From an uncultured Clostridia bacterium (GTDB lineage Bacteria; Bacillota; Clostridia; Christensenellales; Borkfalkiaceae): 37,966 nucleotides of DNA. The position numbers were made by a program, and so were the translations under genes. Every line of letters begins with the position of its first letter. The first letter of the stretch is position 1. Of this stretch, positions 16,083-25,152 are shown in pieces. Below the pieces are notes generated by a model. That model had not been told where the DNA came from, did not search any database, and saw only the letters and a list, made by a program, of their open reading frames with translations. The DNA is taken from NCBI GenBank assembly GCA_944328845.1, contig CALVHV010000008.1:1-37966 (forward strand). Reading direction: 5' to 3'.

Positions 16083-17042
16083 TCAATACTCGATCTCGCT
16101 GAAATGCTTGTTCAGGAAGTAGCGCAGCGTAAACACGATGGGGATGCAGATGACGCTGAAGATCATGCCCCATGCCGCTGCCTCGTTCTGAGGATTGACC
16201 GCGCCCTTCGTGTTGTACACCTTGATGAATATCTGATAGGAAATGGTGTTTGTACCGTTTTCGCCACCCGTCAGAAGCAGAACCGGCCCGGACGCCCCGA
16301 ACATGTTGACCGTCGCCATGATGATAAGCGTCGTCATGGTCGGCCAGATCAGAGGCAAAATAATAATAAGTAATTCTTTATACCAATTGACTCCGTCGAG
16401 CTTTGCCGCCTCGATGACCTCTTCGGGGATCCTGCCCAACGCGCCGTTGAACAAAATCATGTTTCCCGCAACGCCCGTCCAGACGCAGTAGAACATGATC
16501 GCCATCATTGCGTACCGATCGTCGCCCAGCCATCCGCCCGAAGGGATCTCCATACCGAACAGTATATGCAGGATGTCCATGACAGGGCCGCGCACGCCGA
16601 TGACGGAAGAAAACAGCCTTGTGAGCACCACGGGAGAAATGATCGCCGGGAGAAACAGCAAGATCTTGAACAGCCAGGACAGCCGCATTTTCTTATACAG
16701 AAAATATGAGATCAGAAAGGATGTGACCAGCGCCGTAAACAGATTGACCGCAAACGTGATCATCGTGTTTGCAATGGATTCGGGCAAAACGGAATCCGCA
16801 TAGCGAAATTCGTCAAAGAAAAAGCGGAAATTGTCCAGCGTCCAGCGCATCTCCCCTTTGCCCGTCTGCATCTGAAATGCCATAAAGAAAGAATTAAAAT
16901 TGACATACAGATAAAAGACGAGAAAGTTTAAAAGCGGAAGTACAATCATACAGAAAATAAACAGACTGCGGATAAAATTCTGTTTCTTCTTTTTTAGAAA
17001 CAGGCGTTTGTTTCCAGCTTCTGCAATTTGTCCTTCAATCAT
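16083..17042 (-). CDS. Sugar ABC transporter permease (MalF/LplB type)
   Basis: The 319-aa membrane protein is the first permease of the importer. It has a hydrophobic segment SLFIFCMIVLPLLNFLVFYL, several further helices and the EAA loop EAAKLDGVNWYKELLIIILP. The region between helices is long, as in MalF/LplB-type subunits. Its ATG lies inside the end of the alpha-galactosidase gene (eight-base overlap) behind an AGGAG site. Together with the MalG-type subunit and the binding lipoprotein it forms an importer lacking its own ATPase gene. Confidence 0.93.
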   Translation of the reverse strand: MIEGQIAEAGNKRLFLKKKKQNFIRSLFIFCMIVLPLLNFLVFYLYVNFNSFFMAFQMQTGKGEMRWTLDNFRFFFDEFRYADSVLPESIANTMITFAVNLFTALVTSFLISYFLYKKMRLSWLFKILLFLPAIISPVVLTRLFSSVIGVRGPVMDILHILFGMEIPSGGWLGDDRYAMMAIMFYCVWTGVAGNMILFNGALGRIPEEVIEAAKLDGVNWYKELLIIILPLIWPTMTTLIIMATVNMFGASGPVLLLTGGENGTNTISYQIFIKVYNTKGAVNPQNEAAAWGMIFSVICIPIVFTLRYFLNKHFSEIEY

Positions 17043-19215
17043 ATTTTTCTCTCCTTTCTGTAGCCGAAAGCGTAAATGTGCCAGATATGAAATCCCCGTA
17101 CGGGAGCGGAAGAGGCAAGCCCGCGTTCATCAGAACGTCGCCGCCATAAATTTTGCCAGTTTCCTCCACGCGGTATGCCTTTTCGCTGTCCAGCCCACGG
17201 AACCGCAGCCGCGGCTGCGGCGGATTAGCCGGCGCAAGCATGTTTACCCACACCGCATACACCCTTTTCCTGTCCTTGGAAACCACTTCCATGCAGAATT
17301 CGTTGCCCGAAAAGGGATCTTTTAGACGATAAACATCCCCATCTGCCACAAGCTTGCGCAGTTTTTTTTGTCGCGCAATGTACCCGTGTAACTCCTCTCT
17401 TTCCTGTTGCGACAACCGCTTAGGGTCCAGTTCCAGCCCGAACCCGCCCAACGAAGCGACGTCCGCGCGCGTTTTCAGCGGCGTCGTCCTGCCCGTACTT
17501 AAATTCGGACAGGACGAAACATGGTTGTCCGAAGTACACAGAGGGTAGACATAGCTTCCTCCATACTGAATATGGCACCTGTCCGCCGCGTCCGTGTTGT
17601 CACTTGCCCACTGCACGGGGAAATAATACAGCATCCCCGCATCGTACCTCCCTCCGCCTCCCGAACAGCCCAGAAAAAAAATCTGCGGGTATTTTTCAGT
17701 AAAATATTCCAGCAATTCGTACAGTGCCAAAACGTACCGATGCGAATACTCCGCGCGCCGCTCTTCGGGAAGCGCGTAAGACAGAGCTTCCGTCACGTTT
17801 CTGTTCATGTCCCATTTGACGTAACTTATCTCCGCCGAAGAGAACAGCTTGTCCATACAGGACTTTATATATTCCCTGACTTCGGGATTGACCAGATCGA
17901 GCACCAGTTGGTTACGGCTTTCGATGTACGCCAATCCCTTGCAATGCACGCACCATTCCGGATGGCAGCGGTACAGTTCGCTGTCGCGGGAAATCATTTC
18001 CGGTTCCACCCAAAGACCGAACCGAAGTCCATTTTTACGGCACAACCGCGCAAGACTGTCTAACCCGCCGCCGAGTTTCTCCGTGTTCGCCACCCAATCT
18101 CCCAAAGACGACCTGTCGCTGCTGCGTTTCGAAAACCAGCCGTCGTCGAGGACGAAACATTCCGCACCCAATTCTGCCGCTCCATGTATAAGCTCAGACA
18201 GCGACTGTGGATCGAAGGAAAAGCCGCAGGCTTCCCAACTATTGAGAACGACAGGAGTATCCTGCCTATTCAACGGAAGCAACTCTCCCCGTATGAGGTC
18301 GTGGAAGGCACGACTCATACTACCAATCCCCTTATCCGAAAAAACAATCGCCATTTCCGGCGTACAAAATTTTTCGCCCCCTTGCAGCGTCCAACAGAAC
18401 TCGGAATCGTTGATCCCGCCCGTCACGCGCACGCTGCCGAGCGCATCCCGTTCCGTACGCAGGACAAAGGAACCGCTGTATACCAAGGAAAAGCCGAAAA
18501 CCTGACCCGTTTCCTCGGTAGCATCCCTTTCCGCCAACGCCAAAAAAGGAGAGTGAGCATGCGATGAAGCACACCTCGCGCTGGATATGCGGAAAATACC
18601 CTGCTCCGCATGCATACGGACGGGCGAACGCTCCATGGCGTACGCGCCGCTCAATGCAATAACATCGTATTCTTGTGCAGGGAAGTCCACGCAAAAACTC
18701 ATCAGCCTTAGCAGGCGCAGCATTTCTCCGCCGTTGAGCAATTCCGCTCGGCGAACGATCGCCCCTTCCTTTTCGTAAACGGTATAATACAGCGTCAGAA
18801 TACAGCCGGACAGCGTATCCTTCAATCTAACCGAAAGCGTTTCTCCGCCGCGATAACCGGGCATCCCGTCCGGCCTGCTCTTCTGCGACAGAATCTCGTA
18901 TCCCTCGTAACGGAAATCTACAACGCGGCTTCCGTCCCTGCGCTCTGCAAGAAATGCGCCTTCGCGGAAATCTCCCGTCCCGAACACAGGAAATTCGCAC
19001 GCAAGGGTATCCAGGCTGTATCTGTTATCCGAACTCCCTGGGAAATTGGGGGAAAAACTGCGCGCATGCGGCGGGAAGAGATCCTCCGAGTCGATATACC
19101 CGCTCAGCCGCCTCCCATAATACAGATGCTGGAGGTATCCTTCCGGCAACACACGGAATATGTAGCTGAACGCATCCCCACTCAGATGAAAAATTCCTTT
19201 CCCGATAGTTATCAT
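17035..19215 (-). CDS. Alpha-galactosidase, GH36
   Basis: The 726-aa enzyme hydrolyses terminal alpha-1,6-linked galactose (melibiose, raffinose-type sugars and related glycosides). It has the N-terminal beta-domain, then the barrel with CFVLDDGWF, GLRFGLWVEPEMIS, the nucleophile D469 in YVKWDMNRNV, the CSGGGGRYD block and the acid/base D539 in SDNTDA. Length and order match full GH36 enzymes. It has no signal peptide and is cytosolic, acting after import by the adjoining transporter. The ATG shares four bases (ATGA) with the stop of the oxidoreductase gene. This gives the best clue to the substrate of the whole operon. Confidence 0.95.
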   Translation of the reverse strand: MITIGKGIFHLSGDAFSYIFRVLPEGYLQHLYYGRRLSGYIDSEDLFPPHARSFSPNFPGSSDNRYSLDTLACEFPVFGTGDFREGAFLAERRDGSRVVDFRYEGYEILSQKSRPDGMPGYRGGETLSVRLKDTLSGCILTLYYTVYEKEGAIVRRAELLNGGEMLRLLRLMSFCVDFPAQEYDVIALSGAYAMERSPVRMHAEQGIFRISSARCASSHAHSPFLALAERDATEETGQVFGFSLVYSGSFVLRTERDALGSVRVTGGINDSEFCWTLQGGEKFCTPEMAIVFSDKGIGSMSRAFHDLIRGELLPLNRQDTPVVLNSWEACGFSFDPQSLSELIHGAAELGAECFVLDDGWFSKRSSDRSSLGDWVANTEKLGGGLDSLARLCRKNGLRFGLWVEPEMISRDSELYRCHPEWCVHCKGLAYIESRNQLVLDLVNPEVREYIKSCMDKLFSSAEISYVKWDMNRNVTEALSYALPEERRAEYSHRYVLALYELLEYFTEKYPQIFFLGCSGGGGRYDAGMLYYFPVQWASDNTDAADRCHIQYGGSYVYPLCTSDNHVSSCPNLSTGRTTPLKTRADVASLGGFGLELDPKRLSQQEREELHGYIARQKKLRKLVADGDVYRLKDPFSGNEFCMEVVSKDRKRVYAVWVNMLAPANPPQPRLRFRGLDSEKAYRVEETGKIYGGDVLMNAGLPLPLPYGDFISGTFTLSATERREKYD

Positions 19216-20516
19216 CTGTCGCCCCGCCCTGTTTCATCCAGGGCAACGATTTTTTCAAAACGCCCCTTTTCCATGCTCTCGTCAGCCGCATAAACAATCA
19301 AATGGCTGTATACGGACTGTTCCAAACTGCTGGTAGAAATGCTTGGTTTTTCGCCAGAAAACACGCGTACGCAATCCTCCATCAGTCGAGAATCTCCGCC
19401 GTAATGATTGTCGTTGCAGATGTCCTCCTCGATCTTTTCCGTGCGCTCGTTGAAGAGTGTGTTATATTTGTTGTAGGTGCGAACCTGAAATGCCCCGTCT
19501 TCCGTAAAGCCTTCTATCTCGCCGAGCGTTCCGTAGATCTTAACGAAACGGCCCGCGCGCATCGCCGAGGAAAAAAGGGTGTGCACCCCTACGGAACCAT
19601 TAGAAAACATGACCGTCATCACCTGCTGGTCTACAATATCTGCATCCGTTTTAAAAATACAGACACCATGTGGATTATCCGTTTTCAGCGCAGTTTCGCG
19701 TTCTTCCTGCGTCACCTCCTGCGGAAGCTTAGGGATGTCGCTCCACACCGTGATGGGCATGGGGTTATTGAGCAGGTGCATGTATTTTGCGGAATAGGGG
19801 CAACTGTCTACCAGCGGGCAATCGACAAGGCAACGCATTCCTGCCCCTTCCGGTGCATTTTTTGGAACAAAATATTCACGCCCGCCCATCGAACAAACCT
19901 GCCGCGGCACAGCTCCGTCGTTCAGCCAGCACATGAGATCGGCATCGTGACAGCACTTGGCAAGCATATAACCAGAACCGCAACGCTTTTTGCTGTTCCA
20001 CTTGCCTCGGATATACGAAATGCTTGCATGCGCCACGCCGACGTTTTCCGACATAGAAATGTGCCGCACTTTCCCGATCTCCCCGCTCAGAATGATCTCC
20101 TTGATTTTTCTGTAAAAAGGAGTGTAGCGGAGAACGTGACACACTATTATTTTGTTTCCGTGTTTCTTTGCGGCGCGCAGAAGCTGCAAAAGCTCGCGCC
20201 TGTCGGAAGTGATAGGTTTTTCCAGCAAAACATCGTAACCCAGCGGCAGAAGAGGCAGCGTTGTGGAAATATGCAATCCGTCCATCGTGCCGTTGATAAT
20301 AAAATCCGCAAGTCTTCCCGCTCCGGCAAACTTTTCGTAATCGGAAAAAACGCACTCCTGTGGGAGGGAATACAGTTCTTGCGCATACCTGCGCCGCACA
20401 GGATCGGGATCGATCACCGCCGAAATCTTCAAACGGTCAGGATGTTTCAGTGCATATTTGGAATATATCTCCGCCCTGTCACCAAATCCAACGACTGCGG
20501 CCGTCAATGTTTTCAT
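19212..20516 (-). CDS. Gfo/Idh/MocA family oxidoreductase
   Basis: The 434-aa NAD(P)-dependent dehydrogenase has an N-terminal Rossmann fold (AAVVGFGDRAEIYSKYA), the family EKP motif with K100 (LLEKPITSD), and the H190/D193 pair in CCHDADL. It probably oxidises or reduces a sugar hydroxyl. An insert at 229-239 carries three cysteines (CLVDCPLVDSCPYSAKY) plus C188 and C189, suggesting a bound metal. The 434-residue length exceeds the common 330-390 because of this insert. It lies between the deacetylase and alpha-galactosidase genes, so it may modify a sugar before or after glycosidic cleavage. The sugar is not predictable from sequence. Confidence 0.88.
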   Translation of the reverse strand: MKTLTAAVVGFGDRAEIYSKYALKHPDRLKISAVIDPDPVRRRYAQELYSLPQECVFSDYEKFAGAGRLADFIINGTMDGLHISTTLPLLPLGYDVLLEKPITSDRRELLQLLRAAKKHGNKIIVCHVLRYTPFYRKIKEIILSGEIGKVRHISMSENVGVAHASISYIRGKWNSKKRCGSGYMLAKCCHDADLMCWLNDGAVPRQVCSMGGREYFVPKNAPEGAGMRCLVDCPLVDSCPYSAKYMHLLNNPMPITVWSDIPKLPQEVTQEERETALKTDNPHGVCIFKTDADIVDQQVMTVMFSNGSVGVHTLFSSAMRAGRFVKIYGTLGEIEGFTEDGAFQVRTYNKYNTLFNERTEKIEEDICNDNHYGGDSRLMEDCVRVFSGEKPSISTSSLEQSVYSHLIVYAADESMEKGRFEKIVALDETGRGDR

Positions 20517-20546
20517 TTTATATCCTCCCTCGCTAGATATTTCCGT

Positions 20547-21251
20547 TTACGGCAAAAGGCGCTCTGCCGTACCTTTCAGATACGCTTTGCAAAGCCGGAA
20601 AGCCTCCGCGTATCCCACTCCACATTGATATCCCCTATATCTGGAACACACTTTTACCATATCCGCAAAATCGATTCCGTCATGCTCGCGCATCCATCGA
20701 AGCTGGCTTTGGTGACATTCCAGCATTCTCAGTTTCAGGTCGATCGCCGATGTAATGTCAACATAATATTCCGGCAGAAAATTTACCCCCGCAAGCGTGT
20801 CCATATAAAAGATAGGAACCGGACGCGCCGCCCCCTTTACGCTGTTGGGATAGTTGGGCAGTGTAGCGGCGAAACTTGCATCGAACGTCAATTTTGATAC
20901 CGCCACATGGTCGGGCATATAATCTTCCGGGTCATGCGTGATGATAAAATCCGGATCTTCTTTTTTAATGATATCCGTAAGACAATCGCGACATCTTCGT
21001 TCCTCGCCATACAAATCCAGATCCCCGAACCCCGCGCAGATCACCTTGATTCCAGCAAGCGCTCCCGCCGAACGAGCCTCCTCCATTCTGATCTCCGCCA
21101 GTTCCTTCGGCGGTATGACCATGTGTCCGAGATTTCCGTTGCTCATATGGCATACCGTTACGAGATCCCCTCTCTGTACGCATTTACTCAATGTTCCCGA
21201 ACAAGCGATCTCAACATCGTCCGGATGTGCACTTATAGCCAAAACTTTCAT
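20547..21251 (-). CDS. LmbE/PIG-L family deacetylase
   Basis: The 234-aa protein carries the LmbE zinc motifs: AHPDDVE at the N-terminus and HDPEDYMPDHVAVSK in the middle. Members remove N-acetyl groups from sugars such as GlcNAc derivatives or act on related amides. It is the first gene of the operon, behind GGAGGGAG seven bases before the ATG and a near-consensus promoter. With a NagB-like enzyme controlled by a paralogous regulator nearby, an N-acetylated sugar is a plausible substrate. Cytosolic; no signal peptide. Confidence 0.9.
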   Translation of the reverse strand: MKVLAISAHPDDVEIACSGTLSKCVQRGDLVTVCHMSNGNLGHMVIPPKELAEIRMEEARSAGALAGIKVICAGFGDLDLYGEERRCRDCLTDIIKKEDPDFIITHDPEDYMPDHVAVSKLTFDASFAATLPNYPNSVKGAARPVPIFYMDTLAGVNFLPEYYVDITSAIDLKLRMLECHQSQLRWMREHDGIDFADMVKVCSRYRGYQCGVGYAEAFRLCKAYLKGTAERLLP

Positions 21252-21280
21252 TCTTCTCCCTCCGTTCTTGTCTTCATTGT

Positions 21281-21310
21281 ATCATAGCACATTTGTGAAA
21301 GCAATGTCAA
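21281..21310 (-). promoter_or_regulatory. Promoter of the deacetylase-to-701aa operon
   Basis: On the minus strand a perfect TTGACA (21305-21310) and TATGAT (21281-21286) are spaced 18 bases apart. The predicted start is near 21274. It is divergent from the AraC-type gene, whose -35 lies 30 bases away. Confidence 0.8.
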
Positions 21311-21312
21311 AG

Positions 21313-21340
21313 AATATACAAAAAGAGTAAAATAATATAC
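21313..21340. promoter_or_regulatory. Direct-repeat operator for AraC-type regulator
   Basis: AATATAC occurs at 21313-21319 and again at 21334-21340, exactly 21 bases apart, two helical turns. This is the arrangement of AraC-family half-sites. The near copy ends two bases from the operon's -35 box, the class II activator position, while the far copy abuts the -35 of the regulator's own promoter. Binding is inferred. Confidence 0.55.
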
Positions 21341-21369
21341 TTGCAATTTATGGTAAAATATGCTAAAAT
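21341..21369 (+). promoter_or_regulatory. Promoter of the first AraC regulator
   Basis: TTGCAA (21341-21346) and TAAAAT (21364-21369) with a 17-base spacer. The expected start of transcription, seven bases later, is the A of the ATG itself (21376). No ribosome binding site is present, so the message may be leaderless. Confidence 0.6.
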
Positions 21370-21375
21370 ATATCT

Positions 21376-22254
21376 ATGCAACAGTATTATAAACACAAGA
21401 TACAAAATTTTCTGGTGGTGAGCAAAATCATCACCATCCATTATTTTGAGTTTGATAAAAACTTCCGCACCAATGGAGAATCGCACGATTTTTGGGAGAT
21501 CGTGTATGCTGACAAATCAGACATCATCTGCACAGCAGACGATCGGGAGATCCTTTTACACGAAGACGAAATGCTGTTCCATAAACCTGACGAATTTCAT
21601 ACCCTGTCCGCAAACGGCGTAAACGCCCCCAATGTTTTTATCATTTCCTTTGAATGTAAGTCCCCCGCAATCTCTTTTTTTGAGCACAAAAAAATACGAC
21701 TGGACAAAAATTTGCGGGGATACATTTATTCCATCATCAGCGAGAGCAAAAAGACGTTCAATCTGCCCTACTGCGACCCGAACATGAAAAAGTTGGTTCT
21801 GTTGGATCACCCCACTCTCGGTGGAGAACAGCTAATCAAAAATTTGCTGGAGATTCTGCTGATCAACATCATGCGAAGCATGACAGAGACCGAAGACGGC
21901 AATACCACCTTTATCCGTCAGCAGGAAATGGGGAAAAAACTGATAGACGACATATGCACCTATCTGCGCGCAAATATCTGCAATTCCCTAAATATGGACA
22001 AGATCTGTGACTATATCTGTTACAGCAAGGCCTACCTTTTTAAAGAATTTAAAAAAACAATGGGAAAAACCATCTTCGAATACTACACTGAACTGAAAAT
22101 CGAATACGCAAAGCAACTTTTGCGCGAACGCACTCTCACCATCCGCGAGATCAGCGAAAAACTTGCGTTCGATACCCCGAACTATTTTTCCAAAACATTT
22201 AAAAAGGTGACCAATTTTACTCCTTCCATGTATCAGAAACTCAATCATATGTAA
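21376..22254 (+). CDS. AraC-family transcriptional regulator (operon A)
   Basis: The 292-aa protein has an N-terminal cupin-like sensor region (HDFWEIVYAD, ILLHEDEMLFHKPDEFHTLS) and a C-terminal double helix-turn-helix, about 190-290, with MDKICDYICYSKAYLFKEFKK, IEYAKQLLRERTLTIREISEKLAF and NYFSKTFKKVTNFTPSMYQ. It is divergent from the large operon and adjoins the 21-bp-spaced repeats, so it most likely activates that operon in response to a sugar. A paralogue (25295-26176) shares its architecture and several exact segments. The ATG follows the -10 box directly and lacks a ribosome site. A bidirectional terminator closes the gene. Confidence 0.92.
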   Translation: MQQYYKHKIQNFLVVSKIITIHYFEFDKNFRTNGESHDFWEIVYADKSDIICTADDREILLHEDEMLFHKPDEFHTLSANGVNAPNVFIISFECKSPAISFFEHKKIRLDKNLRGYIYSIISESKKTFNLPYCDPNMKKLVLLDHPTLGGEQLIKNLLEILLINIMRSMTETEDGNTTFIRQQEMGKKLIDDICTYLRANICNSLNMDKICDYICYSKAYLFKEFKKTMGKTIFEYYTELKIEYAKQLLRERTLTIREISEKLAFDTPNYFSKTFKKVTNFTPSMYQKLNHM

Positions 22255-22259
22255 AAACA

Positions 22260-22298
22260 GCCCCCTGACAGCATATGTCTGGGGGCCTGTAATTTTTT
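22260..22298. terminator. Bidirectional intrinsic terminator
   Basis: Stem GCCCCC plus GACA pairs with TGTC plus GGGGGC, with one T-T mismatch (22260-22286, five-base loop). T-runs follow on both strands (22293-22298 on plus; CTGTTTTT on minus). It separates the converging AraC gene and aldolase operon. Confidence 0.85.
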
Positions 22299-22305
22299 CA
22301 ACTTT

Positions 22306-23154
22306 TCAATCCTGCATAGAGAACATTCGGATGGCTTTTTTAACATCCTCTTTCATCGCCTGCATCGCGGTATATTCGAGATCGTGCAAATATTTTGTCT
22401 TTCCCGTCGCGACCGCCTGTGCCACTGCCTCATACCCTGCCTTAGACATATACGAATAATAATTGATCTTGCGGATACCCGCTGAGATCGCGTTGCGGAA
22501 CCCTTCCCTGTTTACACCGCTCCCGCCGTGCATCACGAGCGGCACGCGTGCGGCCGACGCACAGGCACGTACGCAGCCGAAATCCAGTTTCGGTTGCGCT
22601 TTGTAAAAACCATGACTGGTACCGAAAGAAACGGCAAGCGCATCCACTCCCGTCTGCGCGACAAAGCGTTCCGCTTCGTCCGGACGAGTATAGAACTCCG
22701 AGGCGTCCGCCCCTGCCTCCCCCCTGCCGTCTTCCGATATTGCCAGCCTGCCCAATTCGGCCTCCACGTCAACGCCCATCGCGTGAGCAATCTCCGTCAC
22801 TTCCTGCGTGATGCGCAGGTTCTCTTCATATGGCAATGCGGAAGCATCTATCATAATCCCCGTAAACCCGAGCCGCAGCGCACGGTATACCATATTCAAG
22901 GATACCCCATGATCCAAGTGCACGCACACGGGAACCTTTGCTCTTTGGGCGGCTGCTAGCATTGCCGGCCCCACCAGAGAAAGTTCGTTATACACATTGT
23001 GCACTTCCGCATGAGCGATGATCACTGGTCTATTTAGCTCCTCCGCAGCACCGATCACGGCCTGTAAGCTGTCTAATCCCGTTGCATTGAACATCCCCAC
23101 GGCGCATCGATCCTGCTCCGCCAAACTGAGAATTTCTTTTAATCCAGTCAACAT
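22306..23154 (-). CDS. Class II fructose/tagatose-bisphosphate-type aldolase
   Basis: The 282-aa zinc aldolase has the class II blocks VCVHLDHGVS (zinc histidine), VEAELGRLA, VSFGTSHGFY, VMHGGSGV and the phosphate-binding IRKINYYSYM. Length fits GatY/KbaY/Fba enzymes of about 285 residues, which cleave tagatose-1,6- or fructose-1,6-bisphosphate to triose phosphates. It is last in the three-gene operon after the kinase (16-base gap), so its substrate is presumably the product of that kinase. With an alpha-galactosidase nearby, the tagatose route is attractive but not proven. Confidence 0.88.
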   Translation of the reverse strand: MLTGLKEILSLAEQDRCAVGMFNATGLDSLQAVIGAAEELNRPVIIAHAEVHNVYNELSLVGPAMLAAAQRAKVPVCVHLDHGVSLNMVYRALRLGFTGIMIDASALPYEENLRITQEVTEIAHAMGVDVEAELGRLAISEDGRGEAGADASEFYTRPDEAERFVAQTGVDALAVSFGTSHGFYKAQPKLDFGCVRACASAARVPLVMHGGSGVNREGFRNAISAGIRKINYYSYMSKAGYEAVAQAVATGKTKYLHDLEYTAMQAMKEDVKKAIRMFSMQD

Positions 23155-23170
23155 ATCCGACTCCTCATAA

Positions 23171-24172
23171 TTACTTTCTTCCGTACTCCCTTTCCAAGGA
23201 CATCGTTTTCCGAAGATCTCTTGCGCCGCTTACGGAATCTGCAGAACGAAGATTGCATGCCGCGGCGCATGAAGCGAGCCGAAGCCCCTCTTCTGCGCTC
23301 ATTCCGTGCAGAAAAGAATACAGCATCCCCGCACAGAACGAATCCCCTGCCCCCACCGCGCCGACAATTTGATCAGCAGGAATGTCCAAAGAGGGAACAA
23401 TAGTAAACGTCCCGTCTTTTTCCAACGCACATCCCAGTTCGGGACAATGCACTGCAATGGTACTTTTTACGCCGTATCGACGCAGTTTTTCACATACATC
23501 CCGCAAATTTTGGCGCAAGAGCAGACCGTTTTCCCGCAAAGGGATCCCGGCAATGCTTTCCGCCTCAAGTTCGTTGACCACAATGTGATCGCAATATGGC
23601 AGGGAGGGCAGTATCACCTCCCGGAACCGATCGTCCTTTGTACTGACGGCATCAATAGATGTGGAAATCCCCCTGTCGCGCACCTGTTTTAAAAGCCGCG
23701 CCATTTTCGTTCCGTATTCCGCATCGGGTGAATCCAACATTCTCAACAAAAGCAAATATCCGACATGGAACAGGTCGCTGTCCGGAAGCCCCCGCAAAAC
23801 ATCCTCCTCGCTCAAAAAGGCGTTAGCCCCTTCCTCACTGAAAAATGTGCGTTCGCCACTGGACAAAGTCATCACGTCTGTGAACGACGTAGGATTCTCC
23901 TCATCCGTCATGATTGGAGACGTGTCAATGCCATGATCTTGCAGGACGGTAGTGATAAACTTTCCGTTTTCGTCCGCGCCGATCCTCCCGACAGCTGAAA
24001 CCCGAATCCTTTCCGGAGCAAGCATCTTTAAAACGATACCCGTGTTGGGAACACACCCGCCGACAGAACGAAGGATCTTCCCGATCCTGCAAAGTTTTCC
24101 CTTTTCAGGATAGTTATCTATGTATTTGATCACATCGACGAGGATCGTCCCCGCTATCGCGACTTTTTTCAT
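23171..24172 (-). CDS. PfkB-family sugar (phosphate) kinase
   Basis: The 333-aa kinase opens AIAGTILVDVIKYIDNYPEKG, has the N-terminal sugar-binding GGCVPNTG block and a C-terminal VGAVGAGDSFCAGMLYSFL, where the GAGD aspartate is the catalytic base. This family phosphorylates fructose, tagatose-6-phosphate, ribose or similar sugars. It lies 12 bases after the NagB-like gene and before the aldolase, matching a 6-phosphate kinase that makes the bisphosphate split by the aldolase. Substrate assignment is inference. Confidence 0.88.
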   Translation of the reverse strand: MKKVAIAGTILVDVIKYIDNYPEKGKLCRIGKILRSVGGCVPNTGIVLKMLAPERIRVSAVGRIGADENGKFITTVLQDHGIDTSPIMTDEENPTSFTDVMTLSSGERTFFSEEGANAFLSEEDVLRGLPDSDLFHVGYLLLLRMLDSPDAEYGTKMARLLKQVRDRGISTSIDAVSTKDDRFREVILPSLPYCDHIVVNELEAESIAGIPLRENGLLLRQNLRDVCEKLRRYGVKSTIAVHCPELGCALEKDGTFTIVPSLDIPADQIVGAVGAGDSFCAGMLYSFLHGMSAEEGLRLASCAAACNLRSADSVSGARDLRKTMSLEREYGRK

Positions 24173-24184
24173 CGTTTGCCAACC

Positions 24185-25129
24185 TCAGTTGCATTCCGGT
24201 TCCAACGGCATTACAAGCTCTTTCAAGTAAAACAATCTGCCCGGCAACGTGGGAATGTAGGAAGAAGTTACCCAAGGCGTGGGACCGTATTTGAACGTCA
24301 TGCGCAAGCTCATCCCTTGCCATTGCATTCCCCTGCCGAAACAGCCGTCCGCCCCGCCAATCGCATAATCTGCCTGCAAAAACAGTCCAGGCCCCACCGT
24401 GTTTGCACGGCAGGAAACTAGCCCTGTACGCGATTTAAATGAGGTCAGCGCGTTTTGCTCCACCGTCAGCGGATGAAGTTTTGCCCCCAAGCGATATTCG
24501 GCGTTTTTCCATTCCTTGTCCGTCTTAAACTCCTTTGCAAACGTAGGCTCCCAAAACGCTATATGGCACATCCTGCCTATTCCGTAGACCAGCACAAGTT
24601 CTGCACCCTCCTTTTTCAGAGCCGCGATCTTTTCCGGATAGGAAGGGAGGTTTTCCTTTGTGGCAAAATTTCGTTGCTCAGGCGGAACAGTTAGTTCCCC
24701 AAGGGGATTGAAAAATGCCTGCTCCATCGCATAACGAAAACTTCCGCGGTCTGTTCCGTCAAGCGTGTTCCCCTCCCCGTCTGCCCATTCGTCCATATTA
24801 AACGTATAGACATTTTTACAGGAGATGCACTTCTTGCGCAGAAAAAAAACCGTCCATCTGTACATTCCCATCGGCCCGACCGGTAAAATAAAGGCTATTT
24901 TTTTTCCGTTTGCTTTTTCGATTTTTTCTGCAATCTCGTAACCAAGCATGACTTCAAAATCCGCAAGGGAATCACACTCCACAGGGCAAAAATCTTTGTG
25001 CCACCAGGCTTCCCGTTTCAGCAATTCTCCTTCGGAAAGCTTGCAGATCTCTTCTATTTTTTCAAAATCCCATCCCTCCGGATAAAATCCTTCCAGAGCG
25101 GAACCCTTTAAAGTTGTTATAAAATTCAT
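24185..25129 (-). CDS. NagB-like sugar-phosphate isomerase/deaminase homologue
   Basis: The start at 25129 is supported by GGGAG six bases upstream; the open frame extends 58 codons upstream but through the promoter. The 314-aa protein resembles glucosamine-6-phosphate deaminase: VGPMGMY for the phosphate loop, [11 protein letters not shown] (NMDEW at 111-115) and [13 protein letters not shown] at 183-195. In NagB the last block reads GxGxDGHIAFNEP; here the aspartate is M187 while H189 and E194 remain. The change may alter chemistry from deamination to isomerisation or another ring-opening reaction. It heads the three-gene operon. Confidence 0.8.
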   Translation of the reverse strand: MNFITTLKGSALEGFYPEGWDFEKIEEICKLSEGELLKREAWWHKDFCPVECDSLADFEVMLGYEIAEKIEKANGKKIAFILPVGPMGMYRWTVFFLRKKCISCKNVYTFNMDEWADGEGNTLDGTDRGSFRYAMEQAFFNPLGELTVPPEQRNFATKENLPSYPEKIAALKKEGAELVLVYGIGRMCHIAFWEPTFAKEFKTDKEWKNAEYRLGAKLHPLTVEQNALTSFKSRTGLVSCRANTVGPGLFLQADYAIGGADGCFGRGMQWQGMSLRMTFKYGPTPWVTSSYIPTLPGRLFYLKELVMPLEPECN

Positions 25130-25152
25130 ACGTTTCTCCCTTTTTTCCTTTA

